Assembly (NCBI RefSeq): GCF_002763455.1
Contig: NZ_NIXK01000005.1
Span: 62,001 to 126,000, forward strand
DNA from: Lentibacillus sediminis
Lineage (GTDB): Bacteria; Bacillota; Bacilli; Bacillales; Amphibacillaceae
DNA: 64,000 nt
Reading direction: 5' to 3'
Below the pieces are notes generated by a model. That model was not told the DNA's origin. It ran no database searches and was given only the letters and a program-made list of their open reading frames with translations. Within the stretch, counting starts at the first letter, position 1; every line of letters starts with the position of its first letter. A program made the position numbers and the translations under genes. Of this stretch, positions 15,000-24,131 are shown in pieces.

Positions 15000-16358
15000 T
15001 TAAACAAACATACTCAAAATCAATGCCACTCCAAATCCGACAAACCCGATAATGGTTTCCATTACTGTCCAGGTTTTCAGTGTGTCTTTCTCGGACAGGC
15101 CGAGGAATCGGTTGACCAGCCAGAAACCGGAATCGTTTACGTGTGAAGCAATCGTTGCACCGGAGGCGATCGTGATTACCATCAATGCAAGCATTGGACC
15201 TTCAATCCCGAGTGTGTCAATAACAGGTGAAACCAAACTTGCTGCGGTAACCATCGCAACTGTTGCCGACCCCTGTGCTATACGAACAGCTCCGGATACG
15301 ATGAATGCAAATACTAGAATAGGCATGTTCAGGTTGGTCATAGTATCAGCTATAATATCTCCAATGCCAGTTTCAACCAGTACCTGACCAAAAACTCCAC
15401 CAGCACCAGTAATGAGAATGATGATACCAGCTGGTTCCAAGGCTTTAGTTGCAATCTCCTGTATTTCATCTTTCGAATAGCCGCGGCGTGTACCAAGCAA
15501 ATAGAATGTCAGTAATGCGGTGATCGTTAAAGCAACACCAGGGTTACCAACGAATGTCAGCGCTGACCGCAGTGTACTTCCTTCTGGAAGCGAAGCACTT
15601 GTAAACGTGTTCAGCAAAATCAGGAACAATGGCAAAAGAATCAATGAAGCAATCATCCTGAAGCTGGGCAAGTCTTTATCGTATACTTTGCCGCGCGCTT
15701 CATCAGCCATGTTCTTCAGCATTTCTTTCGGGACTTCTACATGAATTTTTTTGGATATATACGTCCCAAAAATCGGACCGGCAATGATTGCTGCTGGAAT
15801 ACCTGCAATTAAACCGAACAGGATAACCCAGCCAAGGTTCGCGCCCAAAAGCGACGATACTGCAATCGGTCCTGGGGTCGGTGGCACAAAACTGTGTGTT
15901 ACCGCAAGACCGGCAAGCAGCGGAATTGCGAAGAACAGCAGTGATTTTTTCGTTTTCTGTGCCAGACTGTATAAAATAGGGATTAAGATAACAAATGCGA
16001 CATCGAGAAATACCGGAATCGAAATAATAAAACCGGTCAGCATCAGCGCCCAGTTAACGCGCTTTTCGCCGAATTTGTCCATCAGTGTCATCGCCAGACG
16101 CTCGGCACCACCGGATGCTTTCAAAATTTCACCGAACATTGCGCCAACACCGATGATAATTGCAACTTCAGCGACTGTGCCTCCCATTCCATCACTGACA
16201 GCCTGTAACACTTCTTCCGGACTCATGCCGGACAATAACCCAATTAAATAACTGACAACAAGCAGTGCAATAAACGCCTGCAGTTTTGTTTTCATAACGA
16301 GGAATAGCAATAACGCTACTCCAAATACAGCAAGTAAAATCAGCCCTGTTGAGGACAT
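15000..16358 (-). CDS. gntP: Gluconate:H+ symporter family permease
   Basis: A 452-residue protein with about 12-14 membrane segments and the GntP family signatures VTHSFVPPTPGPIAVSSLLG, GAGGVFGQVLVETGIGD and HVNDSGFWLVNRFLGLSEKD. It imports gluconate or a related sugar acid with protons. It is the last gene of the operon, 45 bases after dgoD, and probably supplies both the gluconokinase and the galactonate dehydratase branches. Family assignment is secure; the exact substrate could be gluconate, galactonate or both. Confidence 0.92.
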   Translation of the reverse strand: MSSTGLILLAVFGVALLLFLVMKTKLQAFIALLVVSYLIGLLSGMSPEEVLQAVSDGMGGTVAEVAIIIGVGAMFGEILKASGGAERLAMTLMDKFGEKRVNWALMLTGFIISIPVFLDVAFVILIPILYSLAQKTKKSLLFFAIPLLAGLAVTHSFVPPTPGPIAVSSLLGANLGWVILFGLIAGIPAAIIAGPIFGTYISKKIHVEVPKEMLKNMADEARGKVYDKDLPSFRMIASLILLPLFLILLNTFTSASLPEGSTLRSALTFVGNPGVALTITALLTFYLLGTRRGYSKDEIQEIATKALEPAGIIILITGAGGVFGQVLVETGIGDIIADTMTNLNMPILVFAFIVSGAVRIAQGSATVAMVTAASLVSPVIDTLGIEGPMLALMVITIASGATIASHVNDSGFWLVNRFLGLSEKDTLKTWTVMETIIGFVGFGVALILSMFV

Positions 16359-16403
16359 GTCTCTTCTCCTCCATTTTCATTAATTTTTTCTATTCTCCTC
16401 AAG

Positions 16404-17552
16404 TTACCACTCTGCAACCGTACCATCGGTATTCCGCCAAATCGGATTCTTCCACTGGTGCCCTTTTTTGGCCGCTTCCATCACCCGTTCTTCATCTATC
16501 TCTACCCCAAGACCCGCGCCATTAGGAATTTTCACGGAACCCTTTTCATATTCAAATACGCTTGGGTTAATAAGATAATCCAACAGGTCGCTCCCCTGAT
16601 TGTAGTGAATGCCAAGGCTTTGCTCCTGAATGATGCAATTTGGTGTACAAGCATCCAGCTGAAGCGATGCAGCAAGGTTGATCGGGCCAAGTGGTGCGTG
16701 TGGTGCAACCGCCACGTCAAACGTTTCTGCCATGGCAGCTATCTTTTTCGCTTCCAAAATTCCACCAGCATGCGATAAGTCCGGCTGGATAATATCGACC
16801 ACTCCATCTGTCAGCATTTGCTTAAAGCCCCAGCGCGTATAGTTGCGCTCACCAGCAGCAATCGGTGTTGCCGTGTAGTTAGCAATATCCCGAAACGCTT
16901 CCACATTCTCTGCAAGGACTGGTTCTTCGATAAACATCGGCCGGTATGGCTCCAGTTCTTTCACGAGAATCTTGGCCATTGCCTTATGCACGCGCCCGTG
17001 AAAATCAATGCCGATGCCAAAGTCATTTCCGACTGCCTCACGAATCGCTGCAACACGATGGACCGCAGCATCCACCTTCGAATAGCTGTCGATATAATTC
17101 ATTTCCTCGGTACCATTCATTTTGATTGCTGTAAAACCGGCACCCGCCTTTTCCTTAGCGGCAGCTCCGACATCCTGTGGCCGGTCCCCGCCAATCCATG
17201 AATAGACTTGGATACTGTCACGGACCGCTCCGCCAAGCATTTCATAGACCGGCATATGGTAATACTTCCCCTTAATATCCCAGAGTGCCTGCTCTATTCC
17301 GGAAATAGCACTCATCAAAATGGGGCCGCCACGATAAAAGCCACCGCGGTATAATACCTGAAAATGGTCTTCAATATTACGAGGATCCTTGCCGATGAGG
17401 TAATCCATCAATTCGGTCACAGCGGCACCAACCGTATGGGCACGGCCTTCGATAATCGGCTCTCCCCATCCGCTGACCCCTTCGTCTGTTTCGATTTTTA
17501 AAAACAACCACCGTGGTTCTATCTGGTACAGTTTAAAATCGGTAATTTTCAT
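16404..17552 (-). CDS. dgoD: D-galactonate dehydratase, enolase superfamily
   Basis: The 382-residue length equals that of Escherichia coli DgoD. The active-site features are visible: [27 protein letters not shown] (acid/base His and metal Asp), [23 protein letters not shown], and the [14 protein letters not shown] loop with the second catalytic His. The enzyme removes water from D-galactonate to give 2-keto-3-deoxygalactonate, which the adjacent sugar kinase and aldolase would then process. The aldolase gene ends two bases before its start, so the genes are coupled. A close mandelate-racemase-family specificity such as gluconate dehydratase cannot be excluded. Confidence 0.9.
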   Translation of the reverse strand: MKITDFKLYQIEPRWLFLKIETDEGVSGWGEPIIEGRAHTVGAAVTELMDYLIGKDPRNIEDHFQVLYRGGFYRGGPILMSAISGIEQALWDIKGKYYHMPVYEMLGGAVRDSIQVYSWIGGDRPQDVGAAAKEKAGAGFTAIKMNGTEEMNYIDSYSKVDAAVHRVAAIREAVGNDFGIGIDFHGRVHKAMAKILVKELEPYRPMFIEEPVLAENVEAFRDIANYTATPIAAGERNYTRWGFKQMLTDGVVDIIQPDLSHAGGILEAKKIAAMAETFDVAVAPHAPLGPINLAASLQLDACTPNCIIQEQSLGIHYNQGSDLLDYLINPSVFEYEKGSVKIPNGAGLGVEIDEERVMEAAKKGHQWKNPIWRNTDGTVAEW

Positions 17553-17554
17553 CG

Positions 17555-18190
17555 TTACACACCTTCAATCGCATCGATAAATTGCTTCGCTTTTGCTGTC
17601 AATTCTTTCAAACGCTCAGCTGTCTGCGGTGAACCGGTCTTAACCAGTGCACCGCCAAGTCCTGCTGCCACAGCACCTTTTTCAAAATACTGCCGGACAT
17701 TGGAGAGGTCTACTCCCCCGGTCGGCATCAGCGGGATGTGAGGCAATGGACCATGGACATCTTTTATATATCCGGGACCCATGGCACCTGCCGGAAAAAC
17801 TTTGACAAGATCTGCTCCATGCTCATATGCCGTCAGGATTTCCGTCGGTGTCATCGCGCCAGGTATACTGACCACCCCATACCGTTTCGTCATTTTAATG
17901 GTGTCGGTATTAACGGTCGGGGAAAAGATGAACTGAGAACCTGCCATAATGGCGGTTCTGGCTGACTCTGGATCCAAGACAGTACCAGCACCAACAATCA
18001 TCTCCCCATCGAACGCATTCGCTACTTCACGGATGACCGTTTCCACTTTTGGTGTGTCCATCGTTATTTCCATGATGCGAATTCCGCCATCAAATAGTGC
18101 CTCAGCTATTGGTATCACCTCGTCCGGATCCGCACCGCGAACCACTGCAACCAGCTTTTCATCCATGATTTTTTGCAATGTATTTTTCAT
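17555..18190 (-). CDS. eda: 2-dehydro-3-deoxy-phosphogluconate/galactonate aldolase
   Basis: A 211-residue class I aldolase. Visible motifs are [46 protein letters not shown], the Schiff-base lysine in [13 protein letters not shown], and the phosphate loop [11 protein letters not shown]. It cleaves KDPG or KDPGal to pyruvate and glyceraldehyde-3-phosphate. The start at 18190 has AAGGAG nine bases upstream; an earlier in-frame codon would overlap the sugar kinase gene and lacks a ribosome site. It lies 13 bases behind kdgK in the operon. Confidence 0.92.
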   Translation of the reverse strand: MKNTLQKIMDEKLVAVVRGADPDEVIPIAEALFDGGIRIMEITMDTPKVETVIREVANAFDGEMIVGAGTVLDPESARTAIMAGSQFIFSPTVNTDTIKMTKRYGVVSIPGAMTPTEILTAYEHGADLVKVFPAGAMGPGYIKDVHGPLPHIPLMPTGGVDLSNVRQYFEKGAVAAGLGGALVKTGSPQTAERLKELTAKAKQFIDAIEGV

Positions 18191-18203
18191 TAAAATCGGC
18201 TCC

Positions 18204-19157
18204 TTATCGTTCGACATCGCCATGTTCCCGGTTATCCATAAAGTCCAGGAGGCGTTCTTTTTCCGGTAATCCTTCCACATCACCAGCTGCCATCGTCACC
18301 ATTGCTCCAACGGCATTCGCTCGTTGTACTGCTTCAGGTACATCCAATCCATCAAGCAATCCCGATAGAAAACCGGCAGAGAACCCGTCCCCGGCACCGA
18401 CCGGATCGACAACCTCGGAAACGCTGAACCCTTCTGCATAACCATCCATATCCCGGTCCAGATAATAAGCACCTTCCTTGCCCAGTTTCATAATGACAAC
18501 GGTTGGGCCATGTTCCTGAAATCGTTGCGCCAATTTTTCCGGCGAACCCTCTCCAAAGAGAAATTTCGCCTCATCCATTCCCGGCAGTACGATGTCGGCT
18601 TTTGAACTCAACTCAAGCAAAACGGTCCTTGCCCTTTCTTCCGGCCAAAGTTTTCGCCTTACATTCGGATCAAAAACGACAGTCACATTATGTCTTTTCG
18701 CATAGTCAATAGCAGTTAAAACGGATTCATAACAGCTATCACTCAGAGCTGGTGTAATTCCAGTCACATGCAAAAATTTCGCACCGGCAATGTAGGATTC
18801 ATCGATATCTTCCGGCTTCATTTTGCTTGCCGCTGAACCTTTCCGGTAATACTTCACCCGCCATTCACCGGGGCTGAGTTTTTCCTTGAAAAAAAGACCG
18901 GTATCAGCCGTTTCATCAAAGGTTACCCGACTGACATCAACACCTTCCCCGCGAATAAACGCACGGATTTTTTTACCGAATTCGTCATTGCCAACTCGGC
19001 TGATCCACCCAGACTCAGACCCGAGACGTGAAAGGCCAATTGCCACGTTCGATTCGGCACCAGCAATCCGCGCTGAAAAACGATCAGCATACCGCATTGG
19101 ACCGGGACTTTCCGGGCTGAAAAGCGCCATGGTTTCGCCAAGTGTCACAACATCCAT
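18204..19157 (-). CDS. kdgK: 2-dehydro-3-deoxygluconokinase, PfkB family
   Basis: A 317-residue ribokinase-type enzyme with the N-terminal DVVTLGETMALFSPE box, the GAESNVAIGLSRLG motif (PfkB signature 1) and the C-terminal DPVGAGDGFSAGFLSGLLDG anion hole with its catalytic Asp. It phosphorylates 2-keto-3-deoxygluconate or the galactonate epimer to the substrate of the downstream aldolase. The start at 19157 was chosen for the GAGGTG site six bases upstream. It is third in the operon, after gnd and gntK. Confidence 0.9.
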   Translation of the reverse strand: MDVVTLGETMALFSPESPGPMRYADRFSARIAGAESNVAIGLSRLGSESGWISRVGNDEFGKKIRAFIRGEGVDVSRVTFDETADTGLFFKEKLSPGEWRVKYYRKGSAASKMKPEDIDESYIAGAKFLHVTGITPALSDSCYESVLTAIDYAKRHNVTVVFDPNVRRKLWPEERARTVLLELSSKADIVLPGMDEAKFLFGEGSPEKLAQRFQEHGPTVVIMKLGKEGAYYLDRDMDGYAEGFSVSEVVDPVGAGDGFSAGFLSGLLDGLDVPEAVQRANAVGAMVTMAAGDVEGLPEKERLLDFMDNREHGDVER

Positions 19158-19181
19158 CAACATCACCTCTTTCGCTGGCCG

Positions 19182-20732
19182 TCAATCCTCACCTAAATGT
19201 TTTTCCTGAAACGCTGCGATGCTTTCATATTCCTCGGTCAAGAGCCGGGAAAGCCGGATATAAATTGGCAGCAATTCCCGGTAAACATTTGTTGTTTCCG
19301 CCTCCGGATAATGTGTGTTCGTCTGACCAATCATTTCCGAAACAATGCTGAAATCGTCAATTTCACCGGTCGCGTACATGCCAAGGACAACAGCACCGAG
19401 ACAGGAACTTTCAAAGCTTTCCGGAACAATGACGGGCTTGTCGAAAATATCGGCCATCATTTGCCGCCACGTTTCCGACCGGGCAAAACCGCCTGTAGCC
19501 TGAATACTTTTCGGCTCACCGGTCAATTCTTCAAGCGCCAAGAGCACCGAGTACAGGTTGTAAAGGGTACCTTCCAGCACCGCCCGGATCATGTGCTCTT
19601 TCTTATGATGAATGCTCAAGCCGAAAAACGATCCGCGCGCATTGGCATTCCAGATTGGCGCACGCTCTCCTTTTAAGTACGGGTGAAAAATCAGCCCATC
19701 CGCGCCGGGATTCACACCGGACGCAATTTTGGTCAGCACATCATACGGGTCAATCGCCAACCGCTTGGCTGTTTCCACTTCCGCGGCAGCGAACTCATCC
19801 CGGAGCCACCGTAAAATAATCCCGCCATTGTTGACCGGTCCGCCAATGACCCAATGTTTTTCCGTCAGCGCATAGCAGAAAATCCGTCCTTTTGGATCCG
19901 TTTTTGGCTCACTATAAACGGTCCGAATGGCTCCGCTCGTCCCAATGGTGACCGCAATGACACCTTCTTCCATCGCATTCACCCCGAGATTTGACAGAAC
20001 GCCATCCGTTGCGCCGATAACGAACGGAACATCCGCATCAATCCCCATGTATGTACGGTATTCTTCATTCACTCCGCTCATCTGATGAACGGTCGGAACA
20101 ATCTCCGACAACTGCTTTGGTGAAATACCCGCCAAGTCAAGTGCTGCCTCATCCCAGTCAAGCGTTTGCAAATGAAACAATCCGGTAGCAGATGCCATCG
20201 AATAATCGACCACATACTCTCCAAAAAGTTGATGAAAAACATATTCTTTAATCGAAATAAATTTCCGTGCCTTGCTGAAGATCTCGGGCTCCTCATGTCT
20301 CATCCAAACCAGTTTTGCCAGCGGAGACATGGGGTGAATGGGGGTTCCGGTCCGCAAATAGATCTCATGGCCATCATGTTCTTCTTTAATCTTCCGGGCA
20401 TAGTCAGCTGCCCGTGTATCCGCCCATGTAATGCTGTTCGTCAACAATTCATCATTGTCACCAATCGCAATCAAACTGTGCATGGCCGAGCTGAATGAAA
20501 TCAGACGAAGTTCACCGGCAGAAACATTGCCTTTCCAGACTGTCTCCCGGATCACTCCCAGCACCGCATGGAATATCTCTTCCGGATCCTGTTCAGCCAC
20601 CAGCGTATCCGGTGTATGGAGCGGATAATTGATGGTATGGGACGCCTCCACTTCCCCGCTTTTCCGGTACAGAACCGCTTTTGTACTCGTGGTTCCAATG
20701 TCCACGCCCAGATATAAGTCTTGCTGCTTCAT
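19182..20732 (-). CDS. gntK: Gluconokinase, FGGY family
   Basis: A 516-residue two-domain kinase. The ATPase phosphate loop LGVDIGTTSTKAVLYRK opens the protein, the substrate region ATDGVLSNLGVNAMEEG lies mid-protein, and the FGGY C-terminal signature ATGGFARSETWRQMMADIF is present. It converts gluconate to 6-phosphogluconate, the substrate of the preceding gene's product. Length matches the GntK/XylB group. It starts 15 bases after the gnd stop codon. Gluconate is supported by the adjoining 6-phosphogluconate dehydrogenase and GntP permease genes. Confidence 0.9.
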   Translation of the reverse strand: MKQQDLYLGVDIGTTSTKAVLYRKSGEVEASHTINYPLHTPDTLVAEQDPEEIFHAVLGVIRETVWKGNVSAGELRLISFSSAMHSLIAIGDNDELLTNSITWADTRAADYARKIKEEHDGHEIYLRTGTPIHPMSPLAKLVWMRHEEPEIFSKARKFISIKEYVFHQLFGEYVVDYSMASATGLFHLQTLDWDEAALDLAGISPKQLSEIVPTVHQMSGVNEEYRTYMGIDADVPFVIGATDGVLSNLGVNAMEEGVIAVTIGTSGAIRTVYSEPKTDPKGRIFCYALTEKHWVIGGPVNNGGIILRWLRDEFAAAEVETAKRLAIDPYDVLTKIASGVNPGADGLIFHPYLKGERAPIWNANARGSFFGLSIHHKKEHMIRAVLEGTLYNLYSVLLALEELTGEPKSIQATGGFARSETWRQMMADIFDKPVIVPESFESSCLGAVVLGMYATGEIDDFSIVSEMIGQTNTHYPEAETTNVYRELLPIYIRLSRLLTEEYESIAAFQEKHLGED

Positions 20733-20747
20733 CGGTCTTCCTCCTTG

Positions 20748-21644
20748 CTACTTCTTCACAACTTCATGTCCGCCAAACTCATTGCGCAATGCTGCAACAA
20801 CCTTTCCCGAAAATGTATCATTTTCCTGTGAGCGGTACCTCATCATCAGTGACAGCGCAATCACCGGGGCTGCCGCCTGTAAATCGAGTGCTGTTTCGAC
20901 CGTCCACTTGCCTTCCCCGGAGGAATTCATCACACCACGAATGTCGTCCAGATTGGCATCTTTGGCAAAAGCGCTTTCCGTCAATTCCATCAGCCAGGAC
21001 CGGATGACCGAACCATGGTTAAACACTCTGGCAACCTGTTCATAATCATAGTCAAATTCACTTTTTTCGAGGATGTCGAACCCTTCTCCAATTGCCTGCA
21101 TCATGCCATATTCCATGCCATTATGCACCATCTTCAAAAAATGTCCGCTCCCGCATTTTCCGGTATAAAGATATCCATTCCCGATCGAAACGTCCTGAAA
21201 CAGCGGCTCAATCTCCTTAAATTTTTCCGCATCGCCGCCAATCATGGTGCATGCTCCTTCTCTGGCACCGTCCACGCCGCCACTCGTCCCGCAATCAAAG
21301 AAATAAATTCCCCGTTCGCCTAAGATTTGAGCACGCTTCAATGTGTCCTTATAATTGGAATTTCCGCCGTCAATCAGCATATCGCCTTTTTCCAGCAGTG
21401 GCGTCAATTCATCGATGACTGCCGTGGTAACCTCTCCAGCCGGAACCATCAGCCATATTTTCCTGGGTGCTGGCAGGCTTTCCACCAATTCTGTCAGTGT
21501 CGCTGCCAGATGAAAATTATCATTGGTGACGCTTTCAGATGAAGCCGTATTCTTATCAAAACCGATCACCTTATGTTCGTGATCCAATAAATTCAATGTT
21601 AAATTAAGACCCATCTTGCCGAGGCCTATCATCCCTATTTCCAT
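20748..21644 (-). CDS. 6-phosphogluconate dehydrogenase, short (YqeC-like) type
   Basis: A 298-residue enzyme opening with the Rossmann fold MEIGMIGLGKMGLNLTLNL. The family box GGNSNYKDTLKR, the active-site loop FFDCGTSGGVDGAREGACTM, and the substrate lysine/His region GSGHFLKMVHNGMEYGMMQA are present. At 298 aa it belongs to the short, often NAD-preferring class like Bacillus subtilis YqeC, rather than the 470-aa GntZ class. It oxidatively decarboxylates 6-phosphogluconate to ribulose-5-phosphate. The start at 21644 has GGAGG at ideal spacing. It is the first gene of the gluconate/galactonate operon. Confidence 0.9.
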   Translation of the reverse strand: MEIGMIGLGKMGLNLTLNLLDHEHKVIGFDKNTASSESVTNDNFHLAATLTELVESLPAPRKIWLMVPAGEVTTAVIDELTPLLEKGDMLIDGGNSNYKDTLKRAQILGERGIYFFDCGTSGGVDGAREGACTMIGGDAEKFKEIEPLFQDVSIGNGYLYTGKCGSGHFLKMVHNGMEYGMMQAIGEGFDILEKSEFDYDYEQVARVFNHGSVIRSWLMELTESAFAKDANLDDIRGVMNSSGEGKWTVETALDLQAAAPVIALSLMMRYRSQENDTFSGKVVAALRNEFGGHEVVKK

Positions 21645-21670
21645 GATGTCCTCCAATATTTGTGAAATGA

Positions 21671-21746
21671 ATTTCCGTATATGAACGATTATATCAAAAA
21701 AAATTCCGTATGCAAGGGTTTTAAAAAAATAATTTTCCTTTATAAT
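21671..21746. promoter_or_regulatory. Divergent promoters and paired operator candidates of the gluconate operon
   Basis: On the minus strand TTGCAT (21715-21710), 16 bases and TATAAT (21693-21688) form the gnd promoter. On the plus strand TATAAT at 21741-21746 serves the RpiR gene. Two direct repeats, ATTTCCGTAT (21671-21680) and AATTCCGTAT (21702-21711), are 31 bases apart (about three helical turns). They overlap the gnd start and -35 regions, as expected for RpiR operators. Confidence 0.55.
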
Positions 21747-21779
21747 GAAAGTAAATGTGAAACGTGAGGAGAAATTCTT

Positions 21780-22634
21780 ATGGCAAACAATAACCAGCAC
21801 TGTCTTGCAAGCATACGAAGCAATTATGGTAAATTCAGGGATAAGGAAAAATTAATTGCTGACTATATTTTAGAGAATCCCCAAAACATCATTCACCATA
21901 CCATTAACCAGGTAGCCGAAGAATTGGGTGTGGCAGAGTCCACCGTTTTTCGTTTCTGCCAGCGTATTGGCTTCAAGGGGTTTCAGGCCATGAAGATTGC
22001 TCTTGCTGCAGAGGTAGTCACACCAATGAAAGATATTCATGAGAAAATAGATGAAGATGATAGTACCGGAACCGTCACGGAAAAAGTTTTCCGCTCCAAT
22101 ATCAAAACGATTGAGGATACGCTTCACATATCGGATGAAGCGATGATTGAAAAAACAGTCGAAGCCATTATTCGGGCCAGGAAAGTGGAATTCTTCGGCA
22201 GTGGCGGGTCTGCCCTTGTAGCAATGGATGGATATCATAAATTTATACGCAGCGGCATTCATGTCAATGCAACGCTCGATTCCCATATGCAAATTATGTC
22301 CGCATCCCAGCTGAAGGATGAGGATCTTGCCATTGTCATTTCACATACAGGTTCCACAAAAGACATGCTGGATGTCCTGCAAGTTTTAAAGGAAAATGAG
22401 GTAATGACCGTAGCAATAACAAATTTTGCAAAATCTCCTCTCACCGAGGAAGCAGACATATCATTATATACGGTTGCAGAAGAGACCGACTTTCGATCTG
22501 AAGCATTATCATCCAGAATCGGCCAGCTGTCCATCATCGATGCGCTTTACACCAATGTCATGATTGCGAATAAGGAAGTGGGGAAAAAGGCGCTACAGAA
22601 TATGCGGAGCGGGATTAGTTTGAAGCGGTTGTGA
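21780..22634 (+). CDS. MurR/RpiR family regulator of the gluconate/galactonate operon
   Basis: A 284-residue protein with an N-terminal RpiR helix-turn-helix (EELGVAESTVFRFCQRIGFK, residues 42-61) and a C-terminal SIS domain (EFFGSGGSALVAMDGYHKFIRSG, VISHTGSTKDMLDVL). It is divergently transcribed from gnd, with shared operator-like repeats between them. That arrangement suggests it senses 6-phosphogluconate or KDPG and represses or activates the operon. GAGGAG precedes the ATG. Confidence 0.88.
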   Translation: MANNNQHCLASIRSNYGKFRDKEKLIADYILENPQNIIHHTINQVAEELGVAESTVFRFCQRIGFKGFQAMKIALAAEVVTPMKDIHEKIDEDDSTGTVTEKVFRSNIKTIEDTLHISDEAMIEKTVEAIIRARKVEFFGSGGSALVAMDGYHKFIRSGIHVNATLDSHMQIMSASQLKDEDLAIVISHTGSTKDMLDVLQVLKENEVMTVAITNFAKSPLTEEADISLYTVAEETDFRSEALSSRIGQLSIIDALYTNVMIANKEVGKKALQNMRSGISLKRL

Positions 22635-22806
22635 GAAGACAAGCGAATATAGGTGGTAAGCAAAATTGATGAGCGAACTTCTTTCATTAAAATTTGCTTA
22701 TTTTCCATTAAATATTTGCGGACGTAATTTACAGCGTTCAAAATAGAACATATTTTCCTTTTATGCTATAATAAACGCATCCCCCAACTGAAAGGGGGTG
22801 TTAAAT

Positions 22807-22986
22807 ATGGAGATTGTGGCATTGATCGCAGCTATTGTTGGATTGATCACAGCGTTGGTTAATTTAACAATCACGCTACTCAGCACCAAGAGAAAAAAGA
22901 CCATCGCCCTGGACAGCGATAGTCTGCATCTTGCACGAGCAAGGGAATTAATTTCCCTCGTTCTCCATATTGTACTTTCATTATAA
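22807..22986 (+). CDS. Module C type I toxin-like peptide with frame-altered tail (59 aa)
   Basis: The first 30 residues, beginning MEIVALIAAIVGLITALVNL, match module B closely. The A run before the antisense terminator has six As instead of seven, so the frame shifts and the product extends to 59 residues with a second hydrophobic stretch (ELISLVLHIVLSL). The same GGGGGTG ribosome site and extended -10 promoter are present. This may be a decayed or altered copy, or a new longer variant. Confidence 0.5.
   Translation: MEIVALIAAIVGLITALVNLTITLLSTKRKKTIALDSDSLHLARARELISLVLHIVLSL
22891..22973 (-). ncRNA. Module C antisense RNA, candidate type I antitoxin
   Basis: Its minus-strand promoter is TTGTTT, an 18-base spacer, TATAAT (22985-22980). 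The RNA carries the GGGAAATTAATTCCC hairpin and ends at GACTATCGCT/GGCGATGGTC plus six Ts, within the coding region of the 59-codon peptide. Structure and position match the module B antisense RNA. Confidence 0.55.
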
Positions 22987-23026
22987 CGGCTTTATACATA
23001 AAAAAACAAGAAAGATGGGATTAATG

Positions 23027-23116
23027 ATGACAACCTGGATCATTGTATTGTCGGTTTCAGCCATTATTATTTCACTGGTTTCTCTGTTCATCACGCTCAG
23101 GAAACAACACAAATAA
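23027..23116 (+). CDS. Module C second tiny membrane peptide (29 aa)
   Basis: A 29-codon frame, MTTWIIVLSVSAIIISLVSL then FITLRKQHK, is paralogous to the 31-codon peptide of module B. Two adjacent ATG codons (23024 and 23027) could start it; the purine-rich AAGATGGGATT lies upstream. It has a single membrane helix with a basic end. Confidence 0.55.
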   Translation: MTTWIIVLSVSAIIISLVSLFITLRKQHK

Positions 23117-23196
23117 ACATGATAGTTAACTTCATTAAACAAAAGATGGCTCTATTATGAGATTTGATATATTAACGTTACCCACCATGCCCTTTC

Positions 23197-23396
23197 TTAA
23201 TTTCCTTCCGATCTTTTCAGTGCTGGATTATATAAATCTACCCAGTTAATATAAACCCAAAGATTATTCTGCTGCCGCTTAAAAATTCTTCAAACTTTTG
23301 ATCAATTTCATCCGTTTTTCCTAATTTAAATAAGCTTTCTCCTTTCGCAATGATTGACTTCACAGGGAGCGATACATGTGAATCAGGAAAGTGTTT
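23197..23396 (-). pseudogene. Decayed C-terminal fragment of a SEC-C/TPR-like protein gene
   Basis: A minus-strand frame reads SIIAKGESLFKLGKTDEI and DQKFEEFLSG, then shifts frame to continue WVYINWVDLYNPALKRSEGN before a stop. This pattern resembles the repeat unit (AES.FKLG…AD..FE.WL..P.W.WGYI.W.D) of small helical-repeat proteins common in Bacillaceae. No start codon or ribosome site is visible, so it is a remnant. It occupies the long gap between module C and the collagen-like gene. Confidence 0.4.
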
Positions 23397-23531
23397 CTAT
23401 CATAGAGAGGCGTAGATGACTTTAGAGTGTCACTCATTCGGGCATCCTCGCAGACCATAATCAGCACATTGAACGCTAGCCCACGATACTGCATATATTG
23501 CTATATAGGGAATGGGAAAAGAGGGATGTTT

Positions 23532-23870
23532 ATGAACAATCAATTTAACGATGAGCCGCTTAATAATGAAACGCAGCAGCTAGTCTCTTATCAGCCGAAT
23601 ATGATTGATTGGAATGCACCTTATGGTTATTATCCAAGTTATCGTTTAGAGGATGGCGCCCCTGTTTACAACGATGAGCGCTTCTGGTTTGCGCCATTTG
23701 TTGGTGGTTTGGCCGGTGGATTATTAGGTGCTTATTTGTTTCCGGGACAGCCCGGGCCACCCGGGCCGCCCGGACCTCCTGGACCACCAGGTGGTTATTA
23801 TGGGCCGTATCCAGGTTACTACTATTATGGGCCTGGGCCGTATTATGGTGGGCCGTATTATTATTATTGA
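23532..23870 (+). CDS. Collagen-like, tyrosine/glycine-rich small protein (112 aa)
   Basis: A 112-residue protein in three parts. The polar N-terminus contains YQPNMIDWNAPYGYYPSYR. A short Gly-rich hydrophobic segment follows (FVGGLAGGLLGAYLF, residues 56-70). After that come about four GPP collagen-like triplets and a tail of GYYGPYPGYYYYGPGP and GGPYYYY. GAGGG lies six bases before the ATG, and a terminator follows. The composition suggests a spore-surface or coat-associated protein, where Tyr-rich tails can be cross-linked. I recognise no named family. Confidence 0.65.
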   Translation: MNNQFNDEPLNNETQQLVSYQPNMIDWNAPYGYYPSYRLEDGAPVYNDERFWFAPFVGGLAGGLLGAYLFPGQPGPPGPPGPPGPPGGYYGPYPGYYYYGPGPYYGGPYYYY

Positions 23871-23896
23871 ATTGTCCAGAAAAATAATAGCGTTAA

Positions 23897-23932
23897 AAAT
23901 ATCCGACCATCGTAAGGATGATCGGATATTTC
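23897..23932 (+). terminator. Terminator of the collagen-like gene
   Basis: AAATATCCGA pairs with TCGGATATTT, with inner CAT/ATG pairs, and is followed by T-rich sequence. Confidence 0.75.
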
Positions 23933-24131
23933 TATTATACTTCTTGTGCATAGTTGAACCGTGCCTTCTATTCATCCCCATGACAAACACACCATGTTCC
24001 TCCTCCAATAAACAACACATACAATAGTAACGAATCAATCATTTATTGGAGGTGGAAGGGTGTAATTTTTAAAACCTGTTTCTGATGAGGTTCGTTTATT
24101 CCAAAGTAAATTCAGTGTCCACAAAAGAACG

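Larger units (their letters stand above)
22738..23116 (+). repeat. Module C, direct repeat of module B (14515-14899)
   Basis: The block from the AAAATAGAAC promoter sequence to the second peptide gene repeats module B with scattered substitutions. The two copies lie in the same orientation about 8.2 kb apart and bracket the whole gluconate/galactonate operon and its regulator. Recombination between them would delete that operon. Confidence 0.75.
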
